NCBI GenBank assembly: GCA_033002965.1
Contig: JAURVB010013345.1
Coordinates: forward strand, 62,001 to 126,000
DNA from: Piper betle
Taxonomy: Eukaryota; Streptophyta; Magnoliopsida; Piperales; Piperaceae
Direction: 5' to 3'
Length of the DNA stretch: 64,000 nucleotides
Shown piece by piece: positions 49,187-59,528 of the stretch. How positions within the stretch are numbered: position 1 is the first letter of the stretch; each line of letters begins with the position of its first letter. The notes below the pieces were generated by a model. That model worked only from the letters and a program-made list of their open reading frames with translations. It did no database searches and had not been told where the DNA came from. A program made the position numbers and the translations under genes.

Positions 49187-51180
49187 TGAAACCACAAGTC
49201 TAGATATGCGCTGCAATGCAGTACCCGTGAACCTCCACACTTCTCCGGGTTTGAGGTACTCAAAGGTGGAGTTGTCAGGATCCCTCGGGAATGAAACGAC
49301 CCGCACACCATTCCAGAGCCCACTATCGACACACACGTGCCCGCTCGCGTAGCACGAAAGTCAGATTTCCCTCATTCAATCTCTCACAAAAATGCGAAAA
49401 CTATACATATATATATAGGTCTGGGTTGGGATTTATACAATAGGCCCGAAGGCAACGTGAGCTGGATCTGAAGTTCGAAAACAAACTCGAGGGATCTCAT
49501 CCTCGAGGGTTATTAATCCGGAAAATTGTTGGCTAAATGGCCCGAGTTAAGTGGGATCCGATAAAATGCCACTTAACACGTCTTGCATGTAATAAATCAA
49601 ATACACAATAGAATAGCGTAAAACAGAGAACGAGTCCTAAACGGACCTAGTAGAAGCTCCAAACGGGTCCACACGCCTGGGCGGCGAGCTCCTACACCGT
49701 ACCTACACAATCAGGCTAAAAACTAACGCCCGCATGATGAATCACACATCCTATAGCATGCACACACAATCAACACAATCACGCATCAACCATCACACAT
49801 CAACCTATATCAATTCTAGCAAGTCTACTTAGGCTAGTTTGCATTAGATCATGATCATTACCTAGTTACCCTAATTAGTTTCTTAGTCTCCATTTTTAAC
49901 ACCACTCAATCAAACAAATTTCATATTTTATCCTTAATCAAATCTACATTTATATATATTATTATAACACACAATTCACCAATCCTAGCATGCAATTCTA
50001 ATAAGCAATACTTTCAAATAATTAAGTTAAAATAAATTATACCTCGCGTCGTCGAAAATCGGCGACGGTTAGGGTTTCCGTTTCGTGGCTCGAAACTCGA
50101 ATTCGGCACCTAGCGGCGTCCGAAGTCCGATCAGATTGGACCGGGTGCGTTCGGTGGATGATCCGGCGAATTTCCCAAGAATCCAATTTTTCCGGCGGTT
50201 TCGGCGGTTTTCATGGCGGATTCCGACGGTTTTCCGGCGATGATTCGGGACGGGGCAATCAGGGGGTCTATCGGCACCAGCTCGACGAGCTTGGTCCGAT
50301 GGTGGTGTCAAACAAGGTAGCCGAGGCGGCGATGGCCGTCGACGGCGGTGTCGAAAATGGGCGGCGGTGGCGGCGTGCTCCGATCGAGGCTGCGGCCGGC
50401 CTCGACGGCGGTCGGGATGGTGGGGGAAACGTCGGCGACGGCGAGGGGTGGTCGTCACAGCCACAGCTGCGGCGGCAGCGGCCCGGACGGCGGCGGAATC
50501 CGGCTCGGAGTGGCGACGGCCGAGGAGGTTTCGTGGGGCGATTCCGACGTCGTGGCGGCGAGATGGTGGCCAGGGTGGGTCGTGGCGGCACGGCGACTGC
50601 ACGGCGGGGCGGGGCGGCGTTGATCGGCGGTAGTGCGGCGTCAACAGCGGCGGTGGCGGCAACGACCGTGGGCTGCGCGGCTAGGGTTTGGAAGGGTAAG
50701 TGTCGGGAAGAAGAAGAAGTATTCTCAATGGCAAACTCGTAAATAAGTATTGACTCGATTCCTACTCGAGTCAAAATAATAACTAGTTCGTAATAAATCC
50801 TAAAAAAATCTAGAAAAATATGAAAAAATTCCATAAAATAAAACAAACACAACAACATCCAAATGGCATGCTCTATAACTAATAACCCACCCGAATATAA
50901 TCCAACGCGTCCTAATGCGTTATTCGGCCTAAAACTATTCCTACGATCAAACATATAAAAAGAAAAAAATAATGCATACTTTCATATATTCTGATAACTT
51001 ATATCTCACCATCTTCTCGACGTTATCATCATATATTCAGGTACACCTGACTCTTATCGCTCATAACTCACGGCTGGCCTCGACTCAGCACGCGGTTCAT
51101 GAAACTAACTCGACTCGAACCAACGGTTGAACCGACTAGTTCGGTAACGTAAAACCCTGACTCGAGTCACGAGTTTTACA
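49187..51180. mobile_element. Probable solo LTR (about 2 kb) inserted in the Gypsy gag fragment
   Basis: The block begins TGAAACCACAAGTCTAG and ends CACGAGTTTTACA, i.e. TG...CA on either strand, and splits the gag reading. The flanks are CCCTT and CCCAA, or ACCC on both sides if the ends are moved slightly, consistent with a short target duplication but not proof. No primer-binding site adjoins either end. Inside is a GC-rich core (about 50040-50720). Its long open frames on both strands are compositional. A minus-strand frame at 49195-49336 encodes GLWNGVRVVSFPRDPDNSTF, unidentified. Orientation unresolved. Confidence 0.5.
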
Positions 51181-51589
51181 CCCAACTTGATTTTAATCGT
51201 ACATTTTCACCCGATTGAGTTAAAAGCTTGAGACTTATTTAGCCTTCTTGTTTGGATTCTCACCTATAACGTTACTTTTAGTACTTGAATCAGTTTTGAC
51301 TTTAGATGGTTTCGATCTAATTTTTCCGTCCATGTACATATTGCATATACCCATAAGTAAACCCCCTAAGCCATGAGTTGTCGGACATTCATGATTCTCG
51401 CGACTTTATGTACGAGTATATGAGATAAATTCAATACTGACATGAAATTAAAAGCAGAAGAATCAATTAATCAAAATATAATAAAAATACCTCTTACAAA
51501 GAATCATAGGTTTAAATTTCACTAACATCAATTATAAAAATAAAATAAAATAAAATAATCTTTCACAATTGAAGGTCACCAGTTTAAAC

Positions 51590-51840
51590 CCGATAACTTA
51601 ACTTCTATTTTTTTACTAATAAAAGTCTATCTAATTATCTTGAAAAAAATTAAATTAAAAAAATTAAATAATTATAATTCATCTTTTTACTCAAATATGA
51701 TGTATCTTTAAAGTCCATCACAGTCTATATTTAATATATTAATTTTTTACAATTTATCTCATTATTCAATAAAAATTTATGTGTAAAATTGAAATTTATC
51801 CCGTATAAATTGCACATAGCAGGATATCCTACCTAGTTAT
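51590..51840. repeat. AT-rich dispersed repeat, family B copy 2
   Basis: Ordered similarity to 40740-40990, including TCTATCTAATTATCTTGAAA, GATGTATCTTTAAA and CAGGATATCC at the right side. Confidence 0.45.
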
Positions 51841-52189
51841 TATAAAAATGCATCACAACATAGGTAGCATTTTTTATGTGGGAATTGGAAAGCATTAGTT
51901 TTAAATTTTAATTTTTATGTTTTATTAAAAGTGAATTGAAAAGAATTAGTTGGAGACTAAGACTCTAACCATTCGTTTATATGATAATTGTATATCATAT
52001 ATATGTTTTACCCATTCTTATGTGCTTAATGATGTTTAGTTCTTGAGCTTTTAAGGAATGTTTTGTATTTTTAGTGATTTTTATTAGTTTTGGTGATTTT
52101 AATTTTAATTTAGAAATTATTAATTTTAGAAATTCAAAAATTATAATTATTTTATCAATTAATTAGTTTAAATGGATTCTATTCTCTAA

Positions 52190-52450
52190 CATAGTATTCG
52201 CATATTGGGAAATTCAGACTTTAGATTAGACTCTATTTTATTTTTATTTTATTTTAAGTTTTATTTTAGATTAGCTTTTTAACTAAATAAAAAATCTTAA
52301 AAATTTATTTTCTCTTGTTTTAAATAATTTAGTTTGAAAATTTTAATTGAGTAAATAACTATAATATATATGGGATTGATACTCTACTAATCATTATATT
52401 ACTGGATTATGACTGATCTACTTGCCACGTATATAAAATTTATATTAGTA
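52190..52450 (+). repeat. Diverged Gypsy-type LTR end
   Basis: GATACTCTACTAATCATTAT followed by ATTACTGGATTATGACTGAT mirrors the end of the LTR at 48588-48625 (GATACTCGAATTTATCATTA...). The preceding GAAATTCAGACTTTAGA also parallels GAAATTCGACTCTAGA near 48431. It may be the other LTR of the same disrupted element or a separate relic. No primer-binding site follows. Confidence 0.4.
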
Positions 52451-53329
52451 TATAACAACTAAATATAACTCAGCTTGGGCTGGAGCTCTAAATATCCCTT
52501 TTGGAGTTTCAATTCAAGATTTTCGCTCATTAACTGTTTGGATTGATGAATTTTGAAAATAATAAAGAAAAAAAATGTACTTTTCAAAAAATTAGTGTTT
52601 GGATTGAAAGAAAATAAGTTAAAGATAGAAAACAGATTCTCGTGAGGCGGGCCCCAATAAAAAACCCCTTAACCAATGATTTTCCCACAAAAATTGTAAG
52701 GAAATAAAAGAAAAAAAGATCTTGATTTTGCTCTTCTCTTTCGATCCAAACACATGTGTAAGAGTTTTTTTTCTTTCCCCCGTAATCTATGAAACCAAAC
52801 TTACCATTACCATTATTGTTTTAAGACAGTTACCCTCGGGAAGAATAATATTCCGGCCTTCTTCTCCCAAAGCAAACAAACTATAACAAACATATATGAT
52901 TAAGCATTCCAGCTACAATGCTCAACACCGAGGCAAGGTGATCGTATTGGCGTCAACACTACTTCAATTCAAAGTTTGTTATGGATTTAAGTTGGCCTTC
53001 ACCTCTGGTACTAGTATGAGCAGAAAAATTCATTACTCATGGCATGTATTCAAGCTTCGAGTTTGTGAATGATTATATGAAGAACAAATTGATTGCTTTA
53101 GAAAAGAAATTTTAAAAAACATAAATAAACGGATATTTACTATTTTATATATATATATATCCCTATTAATCCCGGCCGGCCAGTGACCACGACGAGGATC
53201 CAAATGAGTGGGTCCAAACTCCCAACTCCGAGACATCCTAGGAGAGCTCCTATTTGACCAAAGTCTGATTCTATCGAAGACGGGATTGGTAGACTCGCCG
53301 GTGCGACTTTGTAATGAACAATGATGATG

Positions 53330-54034
53330 GTCATTCACCCGCGTGTATAGTGCACCGGCATTCGTCTTCCCCGTCGCTATTTCTCTTCCTCTCTACCTCC
53401 GTCGGCCCGCCCTTCCTTGGAAAGAGTTGGAACCGTGCTCATCTTCTTGATAATCAACTACTCCTTTTTCATTTTCTATCTACTCTAGTTGATCTTTCGT
53501 TCTACTACGTTTTTGTTCCTAATTCTTCTATTGAATTGGACGTGACTTGTAAATTAATTCAACACGCTTCGTGTACGTGGGTTTCTTTGGGTTGTGGCAG
53601 ATATCTACGCTAGCTTGTTAGGATGCTAGATTTTGATTTCTTGAATTGTTTGGGTTTTAACTACTGATTGTGGGAATAATTTTTTAGGTGACGACACTCG
53701 GGGCTAGTTGGATGACCGTTTTTGTTTTTTTGGTGTTCATGTGTGTGTGTGTTTGTGATTGTTTGACTTCCATTTTCGTTCCTAAATGGGGTAGTTTGTT
53801 TTGTTTGATGTATTTTTTTCAATCTATGCATCATGCGAGAGCGTTGACCTTAAATTTATTGTTAGCATGGGGTTGGGAATCCACAATACTCTGCTTGCTG
53901 GAATGCCTATGGTACTCTGGTTGCTGTGTAATTGCTAAAAAACCACAAAGCGGATTACCTGAATCAATCAAAACAATGCATCTTTTACTACTACGATTAT
54001 TTCAGACATAGATTGTTTTCACAGGTTATCTGTT
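53330..54034 (+). other. Probable leader region of the MYB-CC gene
   Basis: CT-rich sequence with CTTCCTCTCTACCTCCGTCG near 53385 fits a plant 5' UTR. An acceptor, TTTTCACAG, ends at 54024, ten bases before the start codon, implying a leader intron. The exact donor and transcription start are not resolved. Open frames in this stretch look spurious. Confidence 0.4.
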
Positions 54035-55945
54035 ATGTATCATCCCAAGAAGCTTTCAACTGGCTCTTTACTTCCCTGTAGAAGTAAGAGCACGGAGAAG
54101 TCATCGAACATTGCGGTTTTTGGAGGCGAAGCAATGAATAGCACAGGTCCCTCTGCTGGTGGTGGAAGGCAAAGACTACGATGGACATCGGATTTACATG
54201 AGCGCTTCGTAAATGCAATTGCACAGCTTGGAGGCCCAGATAGTGAGTGCTTCATTTTTTATCGACACTTTCACTGCTCTCCTAGAAATAAGCTTTCCCT
54301 CAGATGCTTTATTTATGTGTGTTACCTTTTTCTTGGATTTTTTTACTACAAAAATATCAACTTCATAATTACAAAGAAAAAAATTATGCTATTCGGTGGA
54401 CTTATTTATGTTGGATTCTGGTTGGTATGGTGGGTCGGTAACGGAGAATTTTTGCTTCTTCCTTAATATATAAGGTATTATCAGGTATACATAAACATTA
54501 GCTATTGCTTGTATGTCGGAAAAGCAATTGCGATTCTCATTTATAAATAGTCTCACACATATTTGGAAGTCATAAAGAGAACAATATAAGACTTATATTC
54601 AGCTATTATAGTTTTATTATAATAACCATTCTGTAGCCAATTAACGTGCATCTGTAGGATCCTTGTTTCAATATGAAATTGCTAATAACTGCCTCTCTAA
54701 TACACCATGCAGTACTCTTTTTCCATATATATCATATCACTTTTCTTTCAGGAGCTACTCCCAAAGGTGTTCTAAAATTAATGGATGAACCAGGGCTTAC
54801 CATCTATCATGTGAAGAGCCATTTGCAGGTCGTGTATATATATATATATATATATGTTGTATGTATGTATGTATGTATATTTTGGTATTTGCTGGTGATC
54901 TTTTTTGACTGCGAATATTGAATATATCTTCTTATTGTTTTTTTATAGAAATATCGTCTTGCCAAATACTTGCCTGAGTGTTTCGCAGAAGGTGAGTGAC
55001 TGAGTGCGTTTTCTATGCATAATTCTGTTTGGGACAAAAGACCACTGAAGTAGATATTGAAGGCGTTTGTTCTTGTTCAGGTTCAAATGATAGAAAGACA
55101 GAGCCTAGCGAGTCTCATTCAAGCATGGACTCTGCCCCGTAAGTACCATGTATCAATCTTTATTTCGAAGAAAAAAATGCTCCCTTGAGAAGCAATCCAG
55201 TAGCTAATGACTAGAGTGTAGACAATTATTCTGGTTCTCTCTAGTGGCTCCTACATGTTGGAGGTAGGTATAAGTGACCATATTGATAATGAAAAATCAT
55301 CCTGTGAAGGTGAACTGCATACGTCAGTAAATAAATCATTTGATAGAATGAAAATTGAATCGAAAATCATCTGGAAAGCTACAGTAAGATATATTTTAAG
55401 CTCGAGGGAATCTTGTTTATTAGAAGATAACTCAGGATCCTGGATTTTTATGCATGTGCTGATGATCATCATGTGCTCCCCTCCTACTGTTCTCCTTTTG
55501 CTTTTCATCTGTCTATTAGTTTTTCAAGATCTGCTTTAGTTAGATATAATATTTGGAGACGTTGGCATGACAAAGATATCAAATGGCAGTGGAATTCAAA
55601 TTAACGAGGCGCTTAAGATGCAAATGGAAGTGGAGAAGCGGCTTCATGAACAGCTTGAGGTTGCCTCCGCCATCCGCCACCTATCTTCACGCATGAGAGC
55701 GGCATAAGCTGCCATAACTAATGACTCTTTCTAAATTTCAGGTTCAGCGACAATTACAACTAAGAATTGAAGCCCAGAGTAAATATTTGCAGAATATCAT
55801 TGAAGAGCAGAGCTTGGGGGTAGATTATTATAGCAATGGAGTCTCCCCATTGGTAGGCACCGAGGGCCAAAATTTGCCTGCAATAGGGACAGATGCTGCA
55901 TTGGAGACTGTTTCTATCATGAAAAAACAGAGAATTGGCGATTGA
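54035..55945 (+). CDS. MYB-CC (PHR1-like, GARP-type) transcription factor
   Basis: DNA-binding regulator of the family that includes PHR1 and PHL proteins, the phosphate-starvation regulators. Exons 54035-54242, 54752-54828, 54949-54991, 55081-55138, 55245-55263, 55540-55659 and 55742-55945, all GT-AG and in frame, give 242 residues. The MYB domain reads [20 protein letters not shown], then [20 protein letters not shown] and [20 protein letters not shown], including the plant MYB-like signature SHLQKYR. The coiled-coil (CC) domain is [20 protein letters not shown] then [20 protein letters not shown]. The fifth exon is a 19-base microexon encoding GSYMLE; its acceptor and donor are good but it is the least certain part. 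A TA/ATGT microsatellite sits just inside intron 2. The protein is intact; exact paralogue is not assigned. Confidence 0.9.
54835..54880. repeat. (TA)n(ATGT)n microsatellite at an exon 2 donor
   Basis: A TA run of about 20 bases, then ATGT repeats, starts six bases after the exon 2/intron 2 boundary (GCAG|GTCGTG) of the MYB-CC gene. Confidence 0.9.
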
Positions 55946-56469
55946 GTTTGAATCCCCCATCACTTTTTTTGTACCCAATTCAGCTTCACAGAGCTCCAAT
56001 TATCACGGGCCAAATAGATCAAGATCTGTGTCTTAGAAACAAAATAAAAAGCTTGAGGGTCAAATGCCCAGGGGTTTGCAGCATAAAGAAGGTTGGGGAA
56101 GTAGACTAATTAAGTGATACAGTCCTCTATATTATGTAGCTTACTCGGCTTAATTTTGCATATATGTATTATGTCAAATATTTACATAGCATGATGCAGC
56201 TCAAGCTATCTAACAAAGCGCGCTGGAATTTGATGTCTGAATGATCCCATATAAGAGGGCGAGATTTATATAATTCAGTCTAGCTTTCTAATGAAAGGCC
56301 AGCCCCATCCATACAAATTAAGAACAGAATGTCATAACTGCTTTTGTTGTAAGTACATGCAAACACGAACAAGCCAATCACCAAACGTGTAAATACAGTT
56401 TGCTAGTCGATAGAAAATTAAGTTCAAATGTTTATATGCACAAACCTTTTGCATATCACAGACTCACAA
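55946..56469. other. 3' flank between convergent MYB-CC and small Cys/Ser-rich genes
   Basis: Probably the 3' UTR of the MYB-CC gene on one side and that of the minus-strand small protein on the other. No other feature seen. Confidence 0.5.
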
Positions 56470-56775
56470 CTATGCGGTATTGCCGAAGGGATTGTGAGGG
56501 ATGATCCCCTCGTTGGCAGTTGTAGTTGGGGCAGTGTCGGGCTTATGAGCAGGCATCGAGTTCGATCGTCGCATCCATGCCATGGACTTGGAACGGTGAA
56601 ACCGACACCGGAAGGAGCCAGGATGAGTGGTCGGGGAGCAGAGGCAGTGACCCACATGACCTTCTTCCTTTAATGGCCCATTGGGAGAACCAGCACCGGT
56701 GATGGTGATTGAGAGAGGGGCTCTCTCATGCTCGCCGGCGTTGTCCCGGCTGGAGATGCCATAATTGGTAGCCAT
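56470..56775 (-). CDS. Small plant serine-rich/CxC-type protein of unknown function
   Basis: Intronless 101-residue protein. The centre carries HCLCSPTTHPGSFRCRFHR: C44, C46, H51, C57 and H60. This CxCxPTxHPGSFRCxxH block is the hallmark of a plant-specific family of small Ser-rich proteins of unknown function, and the spacing suggests metal binding (inference). A basic stretch, SKSMAWMRRSNSMP, follows, and the Thr/Pro-rich end is NPFGNTA. The start MATNYGISSRDN is the first ATG in frame and gives the usual size. No signal peptide or membrane segment. It is convergent with the MYB-CC gene. Confidence 0.75.
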   Translation of the reverse strand: MATNYGISSRDNAGEHERAPLSITITGAGSPNGPLKEEGHVGHCLCSPTTHPGSFRCRFHRSKSMAWMRRSNSMPAHKPDTAPTTTANEGIIPHNPFGNTA

Positions 56776-58829
56776 GTATACGTTTCTGGTTAGAGCAGAG
56801 ACTTCATTCAGCCGTTAGAAGGGAAAGTGGAGGATGTGAAACACTCAAAAACGTTGGAATCGTTTATTTATTTTCATCTAGTAGTTCTAGTTCTACAAAA
56901 TGCAGCATTTGTGCTGCGGGCCAGAATAATTTTATTTTTATATATTTTCTTTATGTTGAAGGGACCAGAATAACCATGTGAAGCAGATTCATGCACAAGC
57001 ATGGATGCAAATGGGCCTCGTTTGATCATAAAAAGGACGTGTACATTCAGGCCGGGCTCAGTTCAGATGTCTAAGTCCAAATGTGTTTACAGCTAGCTGG
57101 TGACTGTGCATTCAGTAATTTTTCTTCTTATCAGTAATATATATACATATATATACATTTATTTATTTATAATTGGACGATAATAATATTCATGATACAT
57201 GAATAGAATCATGCATTTGGAAAATAAATATTATTGGTGGTGCATGATCAAAGATTGTCCATCACACATTTATCCTTCATATGCACATTGATCATGGATA
57301 GACATGGGCACCCGGCCGGTAGTGTTTGAAGAAAATTAAAGGAAGATATTTTATTTATTAAAAGGTGGAGTGTGGATTGGGAGAAGTAGCTAGGGGCCAA
57401 GTGGTGTGGAGAGGAATGGAGAAACTTTTTAAGTCTGTGGGTAAGAGAAAGATGAGGATGAGGAAAAGGTGCATCTGTGGTGGCCGATCAAAGATGATGA
57501 TTCTCCACACAAACTGATTGATGATGAATCAAGTTGGATTGGATCATTGGAGTGGGGCACTGGGCATGTCTTCCTCAATTTTGTTTTCTTTTTTGAATCA
57601 GATGTCTTCATCATTGACTCTACCGCCTCCAGACTTGATATTTTCCCTTTCTGACTGACAATTGCAAGTATTTCTTATTCCAAGTGATGTGAACAGAACG
57701 CGCCTTATCTCTTGCGCACTTCTTCATTTATTTATTTCTTTCCTTTTCAATTCTTTGAATTTTGAATGCCTACTGTCAATGGCATGCCGGCCGTATATAC
57801 TACGTATCCAGTACGCGACGACCATATCACTTCTGCAAGTCGCAAAAGTTTATTAAAGGGGAAGGTTGCTTTCGTGAAGCCAAGCTGTTAAATTATATTT
57901 TTTTCATCTTCATAAGAACCTTTATGTACGTAGTTAGGAACTGTGGCCACTTGAAAACCCTGTCGTCTTTATTTCCTTGAGTAGGACGAGAGACAGTAGG
58001 CTGAGATAGCTTATGTATGACATTATACATCCAAGAAATTAAGATCAATATCAATTCACATCAGGCCGCGTCCTTGCCAGTTGGTGCCCGGACAAGTAAG
58101 CCATCAATTCATTGCTAGATTGTTATATTGCTTGAGTACATGTGACTCATATGTCGAATGTCTACATTTGAGCTTTTTCATGCTTTTTTTCTATTTCCCT
58201 CTCAATTAATATGAAGCGATATATGCGAGTTGGCGAGTTGCTATTACCGTGTATCATGATGGGCAGGGAAAGGCGTCGTTCAGGGAATATATGGGCCGAC
58301 TTTTTTTAAGAGTATGGGCCGATTGTTGGGGGTTCTAAGGGCTCTGCTTCAGCTTATTCATTTTGAGTCCGAGCCGAACATTTTTATTGGTGATTGAGTT
58401 TATTCCAAATTTGAAGCACCACGTTTAAATTAGATTAATTGTTTTATTTATATTCCCCTCACAATATTTTCCGCTCTACTTTTACTTAACAAATTAAGAG
58501 ATCTAAATTCTCATAGTATTTCATATACAAAACAAACAAACAAAAAAACAACGTTCGAACCTCGTGCTTCTATTTTAAATAAAATTCATATTGATATAAA
58601 GTAACAGCACTTGTTAATTATTTGTATCTATATTTCATGTATAAACATATATATATATATACATATACATATAACAAAACATAGAGAGTACAGCCAAAGT
58701 CTTAACTTCTAATCGAATTATTTATTTATATTTATAGAGATGGGAAGTTTGTTGACGAAAGCGATACAATGGGTTTATATGAATCATTAAAAAACACGCC
58801 CATTGATTTAAGGCCCACTAGAAACCCGA
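56776..58829. other. Intergenic between small protein gene (-) and GluRS (+)
   Basis: AT-rich with several TA-rich tracts (57138-57170, 58648-58675). Open frames at 57429-57980 have no recognised motif. No gene called. Confidence 0.5.
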
Positions 58830-59528
58830 TCGAATGGTCAAAAGCCCACCTTCTACCCGCCCCTCCACCCCCTTTTTCTGCGGTTCACCCTTCCAACTCG
58901 CTCCCTCGACGCCGCGCTGCCGTCTTCTACGTCAACGTCGCCCACGTTGCCGCCGCTGTCGTGAGCATCCTCCGACTATTTTTTTATTTTTATTTTATTT
59001 TATATTACTTGAATCTGGGTATGGGTTCTATCTTCGTTTCTTTTCTGTTCCTGCTGATTTCCCTCGATTGTTTTGGTGCTTTTGGCTTCACCGGGATTCT
59101 GGAGAGTTCCTGTTGAACGTTTTGATTATTAACACTAGGAAACGTGGGTTTTAGTGTTAGTTAAATTTAGTGTTATTCTCTAACAATGCGTGTTAATTTT
59201 TTTAAAAGGGTTATGCAACTTTATTGCCACTTGTCTTCGCCGCTTGTGATTTTTTTTTAAAAAATCTTACATTTATTACTTTTGCTTTAGATGGAATTGA
59301 AAGGTTGGAGAAAAAAGCATGTTTTAAGAATTATCGGTCATTGAGCAACATTGGATTGTGATTTCATATGTAACATGTACCGTTGAATTGTGGTGTCGTA
59401 TGTACATGATTTTTTGTTTTTTTCTTTTAGGCTTGCATTGCCCTTCCGGAGTTCCATGTACTTTTTCTGATCTGCAGCTATTTAAGTTAGTCTCCAAATA
59501 TTCAAGCAACTTGCTGGCTGTTATTATT
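58830..59528 (+). other. Probable leader region of the GluRS gene
   Basis: A CT/GC-rich stretch at 58850-58975 looks like a first, untranslated exon. An acceptor at TTTTCTTTTAG ends at 59430. The following exon carries about 100 untranslated bases before the ATG at 59529. The frame is open upstream of that ATG within the exon, so a longer start cannot be ruled out. The leader donor was not fixed. Confidence 0.4.

Larger units (their letters stand above)
51181..53329. other. AT-rich transposon-derived intergenic DNA
   Basis: No supported gene. It contains copy 2 of repeat family B and a diverged LTR-end-like segment. From about 53160 the sequence becomes GC-richer and approaches the leader of the MYB-CC gene. 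Confidence 0.5.

Noticed and set aside
48827..49189. ORF first read as a possible host protein
   Set aside because: The VNYVGNF...NPYSNTYN signature and adjoining primer-binding site show it is retrotransposon gag.
50158..50742. Long plus-strand ORF rich in Gly/Arg/Ala, with equally long minus-strand ORFs
   Set aside because: Open in several frames on both strands because of extreme GC composition. Low-complexity product, no domain, and it lies inside a probable LTR.
57429..57980. Overlapping short ORFs downstream of the small Cys/Ser-rich gene
   Set aside because: No motif, mutually overlapping on both strands, no promoter or splice evidence.
58540..58570. GGTTCGAAC-like B-box on the minus strand, possible tRNA or SINE
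   Set aside because: No A box, cloverleaf or SINE body around it.
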